The notes: generated by a model from the letters alone, not told the origin. Counted from the stretch's first letter, positions 7,248 through 16,368 are shown. The stretch: DNA of 64,000 bases from Pseudalkalibacillus sp045920555 (GCF_045920555.1 NZ_CP174509.1:2108001-2172000), one strand, 5' to 3'. A program made the numbers and translations.

Positions 7248-8576
7248 ATGCCAGAACTCGATAGCGCTATGCTCAGTCGTTTGTTGACAAGTTTGACTTT
7301 AGGATTTCATATCATATTTGCGACCCTCGGAGTCGGAGTCCCGTTGTTGATCAGCGGAGCTGAATGGATCGGTATCAGGAGGAAGGACGATCATTTCAGG
7401 TTGCTTGCAAGACGGTGGACGAGAGGGTTTGTAGTGACGGTTGCCGTCGGTGTTGTCACTGGAACTTGTATCGGATTGCAGCTTTCCTTGTTGTGGCCAA
7501 GTTTTATGGAAGTAGCCGGACAAGTGATCGGGCTGCCGTTATTCCTAGAAACGTTTGCATTTTTCTTTGAAGCGATTTTCTTAGGGATTTATCTCTATAC
7601 CTGGGATAGATTCAAAAATCCTTATCTCCACTGGCTGCTATCTGTACCGGTGGTGATCGGTGCATCATTGTCAGCTTTTTTCATATCTACTGTAAATGCG
7701 TTCATGAATGCGCCTAAAGGTTTCAAGCTGGAAAATGGGGAAATTACTGAAATTCAACCATTGATAGCAATGTTCAATCCAGCTACACCAACTAAGGCAA
7801 CTCACGTCATTTCATCCGCTTATCTGACATCAGCTTTTGTTTTAGCAGCTATCACAGCCTTTATGATTTTGAAGAAAGGGAACAATGAGTACTATAAAAA
7901 AGCCTTGCATTTCACCATGGTATCAGGGTTCGTTTTTGCGATTGCAACCGCCATAATCGGGGATTTTTCTGGTAAGTATCTTGCGGAATACCAGCCAGAG
8001 AAATTAGCGGCGGCAGAATGGCACTTTGAAACAGAAGAAGGTGCGGACCTTATTGTAGGGGGAATTCTGGACGAGAATGGAGAAGTGAAGTATGCCTTAA
8101 GGATGCCGAATTTCTTGAGTATACTCGCCCATGGTAATCCTAATGCAGAGGTCATTGGCTTAGAAGAGTTTCCTGAAGATGAGACAGCACCGCTTTTCAT
8201 TCATTACCTGTTCGATTTAATGGTCGGAATCGGCATGTTTCTCGTTGCCTTATCTGCTCAATATCTCTGGTTTTATAAATGGAAAAAAGGAAACCCATAT
8301 TCAAAATATCTGCTGATGGCGATTGTTGCGTCAGGTCCGCTTGCAATGCTAGCCATCGAATTTGGTTGGATTTTCTCTGAAGTCGGACGTCAACCTTGGA
8401 TCTTATGGCATGTGATGGAGACGAAAGATGGAGCGACCACAAGTGAACACGTCGGCTCGATGTTCATTTTATTCTTCGGACTTTACGCCGTGTTAGGATG
8501 GATCTGTACGACGGTACTATTGAAAATGTTCAGGGGTAACCCAGCAGAAACCGAATTTGAAGAAATGGACCGGTAA
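7248..8576 (+). CDS. cydA: Cytochrome bd quinol oxidase subunit I (CydA/YthA type)
   Basis: A 442-residue membrane protein that oxidises quinol and reduces oxygen to water, carrying hemes b558, b595 and d. The N-terminal TLGFHIIFA contains the conserved heme ligand His (about residue 21), and GRQPWILWHVM (about 379) is the invariant GRQPW motif of subunit I. It is short compared with E. coli CydA (522), fitting the short-Q-loop class to which B. subtilis YthA belongs; 442 residues followed by a 339-residue subunit II matches ythAB better than cydAB of B. subtilis. The start is the ATG behind TAGGGGGATC; the longer frame to 7224 lacks an RBS. A Rex-type operator lies upstream. Confidence 0.93.
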   Translation: MPELDSAMLSRLLTSLTLGFHIIFATLGVGVPLLISGAEWIGIRRKDDHFRLLARRWTRGFVVTVAVGVVTGTCIGLQLSLLWPSFMEVAGQVIGLPLFLETFAFFFEAIFLGIYLYTWDRFKNPYLHWLLSVPVVIGASLSAFFISTVNAFMNAPKGFKLENGEITEIQPLIAMFNPATPTKATHVISSAYLTSAFVLAAITAFMILKKGNNEYYKKALHFTMVSGFVFAIATAIIGDFSGKYLAEYQPEKLAAAEWHFETEEGADLIVGGILDENGEVKYALRMPNFLSILAHGNPNAEVIGLEEFPEDETAPLFIHYLFDLMVGIGMFLVALSAQYLWFYKWKKGNPYSKYLLMAIVASGPLAMLAIEFGWIFSEVGRQPWILWHVMETKDGATTSEHVGSMFILFFGLYAVLGWICTTVLLKMFRGNPAETEFEEMDR

Positions 8577-8588
8577 GGAGGGGATACG

Positions 8589-9608
8589 ATGGAAATACAA
8601 TTACTTGGAATCACGGTACTCTGGATCTTTCTTTATGGATACCTGATAGTCGCATCGATTGATTTCGGTGCAGGATTCTTCGCCTATTATGGGAAGATCA
8701 CGAAACAGGACCATATCATCAATTCGATCATCAGCCGCTATCTATCCCCTGTATGGGAGGTTACGAATGTCTTCTTCGTATTCTTTTTCGTCGGACTGGT
8801 AGGCTTTTTCCCAAGCACAGCGTACTATTATGGAACTGCACTCTTGGTTCCAGGAAGTATCGCGTTAGTTTTGCTTGCGATCAGAGGGTCGTTTTATGCA
8901 TTCGGAAATTACGGCGCCAAGGACAGTAATATCTATACGTTCTTATATGGGGCTACAGGATTGCTGATTCCAGCTTCATTATCTACAGCGCTCACCATAT
9001 CAGAAGGTGGGTTCATAACAGAAGAAAACGGGACTGTCGTATTTCTTGTCAAAGAGTTGTTTACAAGCTTTTATTCCTGGTCCGTCGTTTTACTTGCCAT
9101 TGTAAGTGTTTTGTACATCAGTGCGATGTTCCTCTGTTTTTATGCTAACAAAGCAAAGGACTGGCCTGCGCTTGAAATCTTGAGGAAGTTTGCTCTTTTC
9201 TGGAGCCCGCCGACAATCCTTGCAAGCTTTCTAGTGTTTTTGGCTTTACGTGATCATAACATCGAGCATTTCAATGACATGATCGATTATTCATATATGT
9301 TCATCCTATCATTCATTTGCTTTAACATCGCGGTGTGGCTGGTTTATAAGAACAAGCGTTATGGAACCGCATTCATTTTCGTCATGCTTCAATTCTTTTT
9401 CGCATTCTTCGGTTATGGGGTTTCTCATCTGCCATACATTTTGTATCCGTATATTACGTTGGATACTGGTTTTACAAACGAAACGATGGGAATCGCCCTT
9501 GTCATCGCATTCATTGCAGGATTGTTCTTATTGATCCCTTCGTTGATCTTATTGATGCGCATGTTTTTATTTGACGCTAATTATGTGCAAGGAAATCGAG
9601 AAAAATAA
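8589..9608 (+). CDS. cydB: Cytochrome bd quinol oxidase subunit II (CydB/YthB type)
   Basis: A 339-residue protein with eight or so hydrophobic segments, the CydB partner of subunit I. The N-terminal pattern TVLWIFLYGYLIVASIDFGA with the acidic residue in the first helices is typical of CydB. It starts 12 bp after cydA with AAGGAGGGG in front, so translation is likely coupled. No cydCD-like ABC genes for oxidase assembly are next to it; the ABC pair at 3366-6936 is separated by a terminator and is of a drug-exporter type. Confidence 0.92.
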   Translation: MEIQLLGITVLWIFLYGYLIVASIDFGAGFFAYYGKITKQDHIINSIISRYLSPVWEVTNVFFVFFFVGLVGFFPSTAYYYGTALLVPGSIALVLLAIRGSFYAFGNYGAKDSNIYTFLYGATGLLIPASLSTALTISEGGFITEENGTVVFLVKELFTSFYSWSVVLLAIVSVLYISAMFLCFYANKAKDWPALEILRKFALFWSPPTILASFLVFLALRDHNIEHFNDMIDYSYMFILSFICFNIAVWLVYKNKRYGTAFIFVMLQFFFAFFGYGVSHLPYILYPYITLDTGFTNETMGIALVIAFIAGLFLLIPSLILLMRMFLFDANYVQGNREK

Positions 9609-9618
9609 TCTGAAAATA

Positions 9619-9627
9619 TGGTACAAT
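9619..9627 (+). promoter_or_regulatory. Extended -10 promoter candidate for ktrC
   Basis: TGGTACAAT is an extended -10 (TGn-TACAAT) 43 bp upstream of the ktrC start. There is no good -35 at the expected distance. No terminator is visible after cydB, so read-through is also possible. Confidence 0.45.
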
Positions 9628-9669
9628 GTGGTGAGAGCGAACGTTTAAGGGGCAATTGGAGGAATGATT

Positions 9670-10332
9670 GTGAAAAAGCAATTTGCTGTAATTGGGTTAG
9701 GACGCTTCGGAGGAAGCATTTGCCGTTCATTAAGTAATAACGATATGGAAGTACTCGCAATTGACATTGATGAGGATCGAGTCAATGAATTTTCTTCGAT
9801 CGCTACTCATGCTGTCATAGCGGATACAACAGATGAAAGTGTTCTTAAAAGCTTAGGCATCAGGAATTTCGATCATGTCATCGTTGCGATCGGTGACAAT
9901 ATCCAGGCAAGTATCCTGACCACCCTGATTTTAAAAGAGCTAGGGGTTTCTCATATCACTGTAAAAGCACAAAACGACTACCATGAAAAAGTGGTCCGTA
10001 AAATCGGGGCAGATCGTATCGTCCATCCAGAACGAGACATGGGGCAAAGGATCGCGCATAATATCATGTCAAACAACGTACTGGATTATTTGGAATTGTC
10101 CGATCAACATAGTATCGTCGAGTTGATCGCAAGTGAGAAAATGCATGACAAGACCTTGATCGAGTTGGATATCCGTGCGAACTATGGGTGTAACGTCGTT
10201 GCAATCAAGCGTGATGAGGAAATCATCGTATCACCACAGGCAACACAAACTATTGTGAAAGGCGATATATTGATCGTTATCGGAGCGGATAACGATGTCA
10301 ATCGTCTTGAGAAAAACTTATTGATGGATTGA
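9670..10332 (+). CDS. ktrC: K+ channel regulatory RCK subunit KtrC
   Basis: A 220-residue cytosolic RCK protein that forms the octameric ring gating a KtrB/KtrD channel and binds ATP/ADP, NAD(H) and, in B. subtilis, c-di-AMP. Residues 1-130 are a Rossmann RCK_N domain opening with FAVIGLGRFGGSI and an acidic residue after strand two (AIDID); residues 135-220 are the RCK_C domain. I use the GTG at 9670, which is 8 bp from TTGGAGGA; the ATG at 9664 is too close to it. As in B. subtilis it is beside rnjA, in convergent orientation. c-di-AMP binding is an inference from family. Confidence 0.92.
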   Translation: MKKQFAVIGLGRFGGSICRSLSNNDMEVLAIDIDEDRVNEFSSIATHAVIADTTDESVLKSLGIRNFDHVIVAIGDNIQASILTTLILKELGVSHITVKAQNDYHEKVVRKIGADRIVHPERDMGQRIAHNIMSNNVLDYLELSDQHSIVELIASEKMHDKTLIELDIRANYGCNVVAIKRDEEIIVSPQATQTIVKGDILIVIGADNDVNRLEKNLLMD

Positions 10333-10340
10333 ACAGGAAT

Positions 10341-10374
10341 CTGATTTCAACACTTTGTTGAAGTCAGGTTTTTT
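10341..10374 (+). terminator. Terminator of ktrC
   Basis: CTGATTTCAACA / TGTTGAAGTCAG pairs around a CTT loop with one mismatch and is followed by GGTTTTTT. Confidence 0.88.
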
Positions 10375-10497
10375 ATGTTCATTGGATTACCTACCCATGA
10401 GGTGGGATTGACACCCTGAAAAAGCGGAAAAAAGGAAAACGAGGTACTCAAAGAAGAATTTCTCGAAGCCAATGAGCTGCAAACAATGAAAATTCTA

Positions 10498-10533
10498 ATC
10501 AAAAAGAACCTGGTATCTAACCAGGTTCTTTGC
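10498..10533 (-). terminator. Terminator of rnjA
   Basis: A perfect 12 bp stem AAAGAACCTGGT / ACCAGGTTCTTT lies just past the rnjA stop codon; on the minus strand it is followed by TTTTTGATT. Confidence 0.9.
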
Positions 10534-10538
10534 ATTTA

Positions 10539-12206
10539 TCAAATTTCCATGATGATCGGTAAAATCATCGGGCGACGTTTTGTCTTTTCATATAAGAAAG
10601 GAGCCAGTACGTCTGTAATTTCATTTTTGATTTCAGACCATTGTGTCGTTTTACGCTCCATCATCCCATGTAAGTGTTTGGACAGGATACCTTGAGCATC
10701 ATTGATCAAGTCCTCGGATTCACGCATATACACGAATCCACGTGAAATGATGTCAGGTCCAGATACAATTTTGAACTCTTTCATATTGATGCTTACCACG
10801 ACTACGACAAGACCTTCTTCGGATAGGATTTTTCTATCCCGTAAAACGATATTCCCGATATCTCCAATTCCGTTTCCATCAACATAGATAGAACCGGATG
10901 GAATTTTACCAGCAATTGATGCTTCATTTTCACTTAAAGCAAGTACTTCACCATTGTCCATAATGAAACAGTTCTTCTCTTCAACTTCACAATCGATGGC
11001 AAGTTTTGTATGCATTTTCAACATACGGAACTCACCGTGGATCGGCATGAAGTATTTCGGTTTCATTAGACGGAGCATGAGTTTTTGCTCTTGTTGGCCA
11101 CCGTGTCCAGAAGTATGGATGTCATTCAATGAACCAGCGATGACATTCGCACCTGCTCGATGCAGTTGGTTGATGATACGGCTCACACTTAGCGTATTCC
11201 CAGGAATAGGGGAAGATGAGAAAACTACTGTGTCACCAGGGATGATTTGAATTTGGCGGTGTGTTCCATTAGCAATCCTGGATAAAGCCGCCATTGGCTC
11301 ACCTTGACTTCCTGTACAAAGGATCGTCACTTCATTATCAGGTAAACGGTTGATTTGATTCGCATCAATGAACGTATCCTTTGGAGCACGGATATAGCCA
11401 AGCTCTTGGCCGATTGAAATGGCAGAATCCATGCTTCGTCCGAAAACGGCCACTTTACGGTTATACTGAACCGACGCTTCAACGACCTGTTGCAGACGGT
11501 GAATGTTCGAAGCGAATGTAGCAAAGATGATTCGTCCATCTTCTTTTCGGAAAATATCTTGAATGCTTTCTCCCACACGGCTTTCAGACATTGTAAAACC
11601 AGGAACTTCACTGTTCGTACTGTCTGAAAGAAGACATAGTACACCTTCTTGGCCGATTTGAGCCATTTTGTTCAAGTTTGCTGGCTCTCCGACAGGAGTG
11701 AAATCAAACTTGAAATCTCCAGTATGCACGATGTTTCCAGGTGGTGTTTTGACGACGATTCCATACGAATCAGGAATGGAGTGCGTCGTTCTGAAAAACG
11801 TTACGGATGTTTTTCGAAACTTGATGACGTCGTCTTCTTGAATTTCATGTAATTTGGCTCTGCGAAGAAGTCCATGTTCTTCCAACTTGTTTCTGATTAA
11901 TCCGAGCGCAAGTTTTCCGCCATATATCGGGATGTTGATCTGGCGGAGTAGATAAGGGATTCCACCGATGTGGTCCTCATGTCCGTGAGTAATGAATAAA
12001 CCTTTGATCTTATCGACATTCTTGACGAGGTATGTGTAATCCGGAATGACATAATCAATTCCTAAAAGCTCGTCTTCAGGGAATTTGATCCCCGCATCTA
12101 CTAGAATGATTTCATCTTGAAACTGAATTCCATACGTGTTTTTACCGATTTCGTCCAGTCCGCCAAGCGCGAACACTGCTGTTTGATGATTTTTTACGAA
12201 TTTCAT
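10539..12206 (-). CDS. rnjA: Ribonuclease J1
   Basis: A 555-residue metallo-beta-lactamase/beta-CASP ribonuclease with 5'-3' exo- and endonuclease activity, central to mRNA turnover and 16S maturation in Bacillota. The zinc motif is THGHEDHIGG with H74, H76, D78 and H79 numbered exactly as in B. subtilis RNase J1. The remaining metal ligands lie in VHTGDFKFD and, after the beta-CASP insert, in IHTSGHGGQQEQ. It follows rpoY by 3 bp on the same strand. The length equals B. subtilis RnjA (555). Confidence 0.97.
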   Translation of the reverse strand: MKFVKNHQTAVFALGGLDEIGKNTYGIQFQDEIILVDAGIKFPEDELLGIDYVIPDYTYLVKNVDKIKGLFITHGHEDHIGGIPYLLRQINIPIYGGKLALGLIRNKLEEHGLLRRAKLHEIQEDDVIKFRKTSVTFFRTTHSIPDSYGIVVKTPPGNIVHTGDFKFDFTPVGEPANLNKMAQIGQEGVLCLLSDSTNSEVPGFTMSESRVGESIQDIFRKEDGRIIFATFASNIHRLQQVVEASVQYNRKVAVFGRSMDSAISIGQELGYIRAPKDTFIDANQINRLPDNEVTILCTGSQGEPMAALSRIANGTHRQIQIIPGDTVVFSSSPIPGNTLSVSRIINQLHRAGANVIAGSLNDIHTSGHGGQQEQKLMLRLMKPKYFMPIHGEFRMLKMHTKLAIDCEVEEKNCFIMDNGEVLALSENEASIAGKIPSGSIYVDGNGIGDIGNIVLRDRKILSEEGLVVVVVSINMKEFKIVSGPDIISRGFVYMRESEDLINDAQGILSKHLHGMMERKTTQWSEIKNEITDVLAPFLYEKTKRRPMILPIIMEI

Positions 12207-12209
12207 GTG

Positions 12210-12419
12210 TTATCGTGTCTCCAATTCAAAATCTTCAGATTGTTGCTCATATTCCAGGTGAGATCCTGTAACTTCTTGAACGAATTCGATATTATAATTC
12301 CGATCTGCTAGAAATGAACGTACTGCTTGTACGGAGTCTGCTTCAACATAGAGGCTTTTCGTTTCTTCACGGACGGTTACCTCTTGAAGGTTCTCCTGAT
12401 AAAATACTTTGTAAATCAT
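12210..12419 (-). CDS. rpoY: RNA polymerase epsilon subunit RpoY
   Basis: A 69-residue acidic protein matching the small epsilon subunit of Bacillota RNA polymerase (formerly YkzG, DUF1447). Visible family features are the start MIYKVFYQENLQEVTVREETKSLY..., central VRSFLADRNYNIEFVQEV and an acidic tail ending EDFELETR. The ATG follows AAGGAGAGTTAAGC. It is coupled to rnjA (3 bp gap), the arrangement conserved across Bacillaceae. Confidence 0.94.
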   Translation of the reverse strand: MIYKVFYQENLQEVTVREETKSLYVEADSVQAVRSFLADRNYNIEFVQEVTGSHLEYEQQSEDFELETR

Positions 12420-12539
12420 GCTTAACTCTCCTTACCGTTTTCAATTAGAATCATCTTCGTTTATTATAAATGAATTCTATTGGTTTTTCATGTTTTTTTG
12501 ATTCGATTATGCAATTAGGGTGAAGGTGCCTATGTAAAA

Positions 12540-12562
12540 GGTATCTGAAACAATAAGATACC
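12540..12562 (-). terminator. Small terminator after the 26-residue ORF
   Basis: On the minus strand GGTATCT-N9-AGATACC is followed by TTTTACAT. It lies 34 bp past the stop codon of the small ORF at 12596-12676, suggesting a separate short transcript. Confidence 0.6.
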
Positions 12563-12595
12563 AAATTAATACCGTCAAAACAAATATCGAAAAAA

Positions 12596-12676
12596 TCAAA
12601 CGATCGGTACACGTTGTTTTATACCGAATAAATCTTTCCATTTATGCTTGATTTGATCTCTCAATTTTCTTAACAA
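12596..12676 (-). CDS. Candidate small basic amphipathic protein (26 aa)
   Basis: Translation gives MLRKLRDQIKHKWKDLFGIK followed by QRVPIV, a 26-residue basic peptide whose first two-thirds would make an amphipathic helix. The TTG start is preceded at good distance by GAAAGGAGAG, and a hairpin terminator follows. I recognise no family. It fills the otherwise empty 446 bp gap between rpoY and the EamA gene. No convincing sigma-A promoter was found upstream (a weak TTGCTT...TTTAAA is present), so it may be a chance ORF inside an untranslated RNA. Confidence 0.5.
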   Translation of the reverse strand: MLRKLRDQIKHKWKDLFGIKQRVPIV

Positions 12677-12865
12677 TGTCTTTCTCTCCTTTCGAAAAAA
12701 GGGTTTTTTTGCTTTAAAAATCAAAAGGCTTGTAAGCAACTCGAACCAAATTTTCCATGTGTGATGTTATACTTAGTATGGAAACAGAAGCAATTAATTT
12801 TACGAGGTAATTAGTGGTATAGATCCGATGCAGGAGTGTACGGACTGCAAGAAAAGGTGGAAAAG

Positions 12866-13798
12866 ATGAAATTATATGTAGCATTGATTACATTAAGCTT
12901 GATTTGGGGAATGTCTTTTTATTTTATCAAGGTGCTTGTTGAGGGCTTTGGTCCATGGGGGGTCGTGTTTGTAAGATGCTCCTTAGGGGCACTGACCTTG
13001 TTGTTCATTCTTCTTTTACAAAGAAAATGGCTTTCTTTAAAAGCACTTCCGTGGAAATCACTCTTGTTGGTCGGTTTTCTAAACGCTCTCATTCCATGGG
13101 GATTGATTGCAATAAGTGAGACCAGGATTTCAAGCAGTATGGCATCGATCGTGAATGCGACGACACCGATCTGGACGAGTATCATCGGTGTATTGTTATT
13201 TTCAATAACATTGAGATTCAAACAGTGGCTTGGTGTTGTAGTTGGTTTCATCGGAATATTGATATTGATCGATTTGAATGTCACCCAGCTGTTCAATGAA
13301 GACCTTATTGGAATGGGGACCATGATTGGTGCTACCCTTTGTTATGGATATGTCTCACAGTTTACAAAGAGACATCTGCAAGGGATTAGTGTTATGATGA
13401 TCTCGTTGTTCACCTTGATAACAGGTGCGATCGGAAGTTTGGTGATCATGGGTGTTACTGGGTCCCTTTTTAGTCTTGAACATGCAGGATCAATGATTTC
13501 CGTGTTTGCGATGATTGGACTTGGCGTCTTCGGCTCAGGATTAGCGTATTTGTTATTTTATTATATGATACAAGAGGGAAGTGCTGAGTTCGCCACGTTT
13601 GTTACATACCTGGTCCCGATCACCGCAATGTTCTGGGGATGGTTCTTATTGGATGAACACATACCGGCACATGCGATTGTCGGCCTGGTATTGATTTTGG
13701 CAGGAGTATACCTGTCCACAAGAAAGACAGTCAAGGAGCAGCCAGTTGCAGCCAGTGCAATAAACAGCAAGAGTAAAGGGGTATTGTATGACAAATAA
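12866..13798 (+). CDS. EamA/DMT-family permease
   Basis: A 310-residue drug/metabolite transporter with ten hydrophobic segments arranged as two EamA repeats (about 5-140 and 150-285). Signatures are LIWGMSFYFIK at the N-terminus and PITAMFWGWFLLDEHIPAHAIVGLVLILAGV at the end of the second repeat, split here by usual DMT conservation. The ATG at 12866 follows AAAGGTGG; the frame extends upstream to 12836 without an RBS. Its last codons overlap the start of the HAD phosphatase gene, so the two form an operon. Substrate cannot be inferred. Confidence 0.88.
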   Translation: MKLYVALITLSLIWGMSFYFIKVLVEGFGPWGVVFVRCSLGALTLLFILLLQRKWLSLKALPWKSLLLVGFLNALIPWGLIAISETRISSSMASIVNATTPIWTSIIGVLLFSITLRFKQWLGVVVGFIGILILIDLNVTQLFNEDLIGMGTMIGATLCYGYVSQFTKRHLQGISVMMISLFTLITGAIGSLVIMGVTGSLFSLEHAGSMISVFAMIGLGVFGSGLAYLLFYYMIQEGSAEFATFVTYLVPITAMFWGWFLLDEHIPAHAIVGLVLILAGVYLSTRKTVKEQPVAASAINSKSKGVLYDK

Positions 13799-14567
13799 AA
13801 TTGTATTTTTTGATATAGACGGCACATTATTGGATCATCAAAAAAGAATACCGGCAGGCACAAAGCTTGCGATAAAGGAACTGCAGGATCGAAAGGTTCC
13901 GATTGCGATTGCAACGGGCCGAGCACCTTTCATGTTCCATTATTTACTTGAAGAGCTTAGTATCAATGGGTTTGTAAGCTTCAATGGCCAGTATGTTTCC
14001 TACGAAAATCAAAGCATTTACGAAAATCCGCTTGAAGAGAAGTTCTTACAAGAATTGGTCCTCCAGTCTAAAGAACATGACCATCCGATGGTTTTCTTGA
14101 ATACTGAAACAGGCAGGACCACTCATGATTCGCATCCGCATGTTCAAAAATCGATGGACGATTTGAAATTGATACACCCTGAGCATGATCCGGAATTTTA
14201 TAGGGGCCGTTCGATTTATCAAGCATTGCTGTATTGTGAAAAAGGCGAAAAAGAGACACTTTATCGGAATACGTACAGTGACTTCAACTTCATAAGATGG
14301 CACCAATACTCAATGGATGTATTACCGAAAACAGGATCGAAAGCGATCGGGATAGAAAAAATGATTGCCCATCTCGGTTATCATCAAGAGGATGTCATTG
14401 CTTTCGGTGACGGTCTGAACGATCTTGAAATGTTGGAGTTCGCCGGAACAGGAATTGCCATGGGAAATAGTAAGGAAGCAGCTAAGCGATCCGCTGATTT
14501 TGTGACGCGGGCAGTAGATGACGATGGAATACGTCATGGATTGAGAAAAGTCGGACTAATAAGTTAG
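13788..14567 (+). CDS. ykrA: HAD-superfamily Cof-type phosphatase (YkrA-like)
   Basis: A 259-residue Cof-type (class IIB) HAD hydrolase, likely acting on sugar phosphates or nucleotides such as FMN or PLP. Motif I is FFDIDGTLLDH (D8, D10 region), motif II AIATGRAP, motif III is the Lys in GSKAIGIEKM, and motif IV GDGLNDLEML, followed by GNSKEAAKRSADFVT. Its ATG lies inside the last codons of the EamA gene (11 bp overlap). ykrA precedes def in B. subtilis, matching the neighbour here. Confidence 0.9.
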   Translation: MTNKIVFFDIDGTLLDHQKRIPAGTKLAIKELQDRKVPIAIATGRAPFMFHYLLEELSINGFVSFNGQYVSYENQSIYENPLEEKFLQELVLQSKEHDHPMVFLNTETGRTTHDSHPHVQKSMDDLKLIHPEHDPEFYRGRSIYQALLYCEKGEKETLYRNTYSDFNFIRWHQYSMDVLPKTGSKAIGIEKMIAHLGYHQEDVIAFGDGLNDLEMLEFAGTGIAMGNSKEAAKRSADFVTRAVDDDGIRHGLRKVGLIS

Positions 14568-14576
14568 AGAGATGTA

Positions 14577-14627
14577 AAAGGCGAATCCGTTGTATCGTTT
14601 TAGTCGATGCGGATCCGCCTTTTCTTA
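14577..14627 (+). terminator. Terminator of the EamA-ykrA operon
   Basis: AAAAGGCGAATCCG pairs with CGGATCCGCCTTTT around an 18 nt loop and ends in T-rich sequence. Confidence 0.82.
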
Positions 14628-14639
14628 CATTGAAAGGAA

Positions 14640-14812
14640 TGTCTAGCTCCAACGCCCAACTACTCGGGTCACGTCAGTCCTTCTGCGGCGGTCGACACAT
14701 TGATTTACATCTTATGTGTGAGCCCACGCAGAACCAAATCTTTGTTTGGTTCGAGCCTCCTCGTCGGACTTCCATTGACCTTCGTGGCTGTTCAGGGCGT
14801 TTGCGCTTTTCA
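14640..14812. repeat. Dispersed hairpin element (GTCTAGCTCC...GCGCTTTT type)
   Basis: This 173 bp GC-richer stretch abuts the def stop codon. It shares blocks with the interior of the MITE copies at 2.9 and 39.2 kb: GTCTAGCTCC, CTGCGGCGG, GCCTCCTCGTCGGACTTCCA and GTTTGCGCTTTT. It also contains its own dyads, for example AACCAAATCTTTGTTTGGTT. Elements opening with GTCTAGCTCCA and closing with GCGCTTTT are widespread in Bacillaceae intergenic regions; their role is unknown. Confidence 0.6.
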
Positions 14813-15364
14813 TTATCTTCCGATTGAGATTCCATCTGGTCTTTCAAATGGCTCGTCTTTATTAATATGGTCATAGAACATGACGCCGTTTAGGTGATCG
14901 ATTTCATGCTGAAAAACGATCGACGGAAGACCTTTCAGGCGAAGTTCAATTTCTTTACCGTTAATATCAAAAGCCTTTACTTTCACTTTGTAGTAACGGG
15001 GGACAAAGCCTGGAACGTCGCGATCAACCGATAGGCAACCTTCCCCGCCTTTTAAGTATGATTTTTGAACCGAATGGCTCATAATACGAGGGTTGAACAA
15101 TGCATAATCATATAATTGACCATCTTCATCCTCCACCAAAACGGCGATCATCCGTTTGCTTACTCCGATTTGCGGTGCGGCAAGACCAATACCCGGGCGG
15201 AGGTTATATTTTACATTCAGCTCTGGATCTTGACTGTTAACAAGAAATTCGTGCATTTGCTTTAATGTATCTTTATCCTCTTCAGAAGGAGGTATAGCAA
15301 CATTTTCAGCACGTTCCCGAAGGATCGGATCACCTTCTCTGACAACATCCTTCATTGTGATCAT
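14813..15364 (-). CDS. def: Peptide deformylase
   Basis: A 183-residue Fe2+/Zn2+ hydrolase removing the N-formyl group from nascent proteins. The three motifs are complete: GIGLAAPQIG (residues 58-67), EGCLSV with the metal ligand C110, and QHEIDH with H153, E154 and H157. The 50-residue insert between the first helix and motif I is typical of type 2 deformylases such as B. subtilis YkrB (184 aa). The ATG at 15364 sits after TTAAGGAGTGGGAATT; a GTG three codons upstream overlaps this RBS and is not used. Confidence 0.96.
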   Translation of the reverse strand: MITMKDVVREGDPILRERAENVAIPPSEEDKDTLKQMHEFLVNSQDPELNVKYNLRPGIGLAAPQIGVSKRMIAVLVEDEDGQLYDYALFNPRIMSHSVQKSYLKGGEGCLSVDRDVPGFVPRYYKVKVKAFDINGKEIELRLKGLPSIVFQHEIDHLNGVMFYDHINKDEPFERPDGISIGR

Positions 15365-15596
15365 AATTCCCACTCCTTAATCTTGCTGTTTGATTCATTT
15401 GTAACGATCATAAAAGCATTGTGATTATTTTAACATAAGTTCATTTTTAAAAGAATATGTACTTAACCATGTTCTTGTTCTAAATCGATTGAACTGGTCA
15501 TAATTTACTAATAAGTTTGTCCACTATAATTTATCTTGTATAGGTTTTCAGAAACGTATATCATAAATAACTAGAGAGAAAGGGATAGGGGGAGCT

Positions 15597-16274
15597 ATGT
15601 TGTACGGCAAGAAATATTTGTTTTTCATAAGTTTCTGTATATTGATAATAGTCGCTTCAGGCTGTACGATTGGTGAATCACCAGCTGAAAAAATGTATGA
15701 GCATCTGGAGCAAACAGTTTCTTTAGAGTCTGGGTTCGCTGAAGTGCAAGAGCCGCTTATTGAGGCAGAACAAAAAGAACAAGAACTTTTCAATGAGATG
15801 CTGGGATTGAGCATGAAAGAAATAGATAAAATCAAAAAGTTGGCTGATGAGGCAATTGGACTTGCTGATTCCAGGGGAGAATTGATCACGAAAGAAAAGG
15901 AAAGTATCGATTCTGCATATGAAGAATTCAAATCTGTGAATGGTTTAGTGGACGAAATAGATGAAGACACCTTGAAGAAAAAAGCGAATGAACTGGTGGA
16001 AACGATGGAGAAACGATATAAAAGCTATGATGATTTGCACAATGTCTATATGGAAGCACTAAACATGGATCGCGAGTTGTATGAGATGATGAAAAAGGAA
16101 GATTTAGCGATCGAGGATTTGAAATCACGTACTGAAAAACTTAACAAAAAATATGAGGAAGTCCTGAAATCACAAGATGCGTTCAATAATTTGACTGATC
16201 AATACAATGAAAAGAAGAAGGCATTTTATAAAGAAGCAGGATTCAGTACTACTGATAAGAAGGAAGCTTCATAA
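15597..16274 (+). CDS. ykyA: YkyA-family lipoprotein
   Basis: A 225-residue predicted lipoprotein: hydrophobic signal to residue 20 and lipobox VASGC with C23. The rest is almost entirely charged heptad-like helix (for example EQKEQELFNEM, KLNKKYEEVLKSQ), consistent with the coiled-coil YkyA/putative cell-wall binding lipoprotein family (DUF6376/YkyA-type). It lies between def and pdhA exactly as in B. subtilis. The ATG follows GGATAGGGGG. Function is not established. Confidence 0.85.
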   Translation: MLYGKKYLFFISFCILIIVASGCTIGESPAEKMYEHLEQTVSLESGFAEVQEPLIEAEQKEQELFNEMLGLSMKEIDKIKKLADEAIGLADSRGELITKEKESIDSAYEEFKSVNGLVDEIDEDTLKKKANELVETMEKRYKSYDDLHNVYMEALNMDRELYEMMKKEDLAIEDLKSRTEKLNKKYEEVLKSQDAFNNLTDQYNEKKKAFYKEAGFSTTDKKEAS

Positions 16275-16334
16275 ATTTTTACTGTGAAACCAAAGAAATT
16301 TTGCAGGAAATCTAACTGAATAGCCAAGTGCAGC

Positions 16335-16368
16335 AGCTGGCCGAGTCAACGGTCAGCTTTTTATTTTG
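16335..16368 (+). terminator. Terminator of ykyA
   Basis: AGCTGGCCG pairs with CGGTCAGCT (one mismatch) around AGTCAA, followed by TTTTTATTTT. Confidence 0.82.

Noticed and set aside
10390..10560. Plus-strand open frame (KKENEVLKEEFLEANELQTM...) between ktrC and rnjA
   Set aside because: There is no start codon with an RBS, and it runs across the rnjA terminator. It might be an old gene relic, but nothing identifies it.
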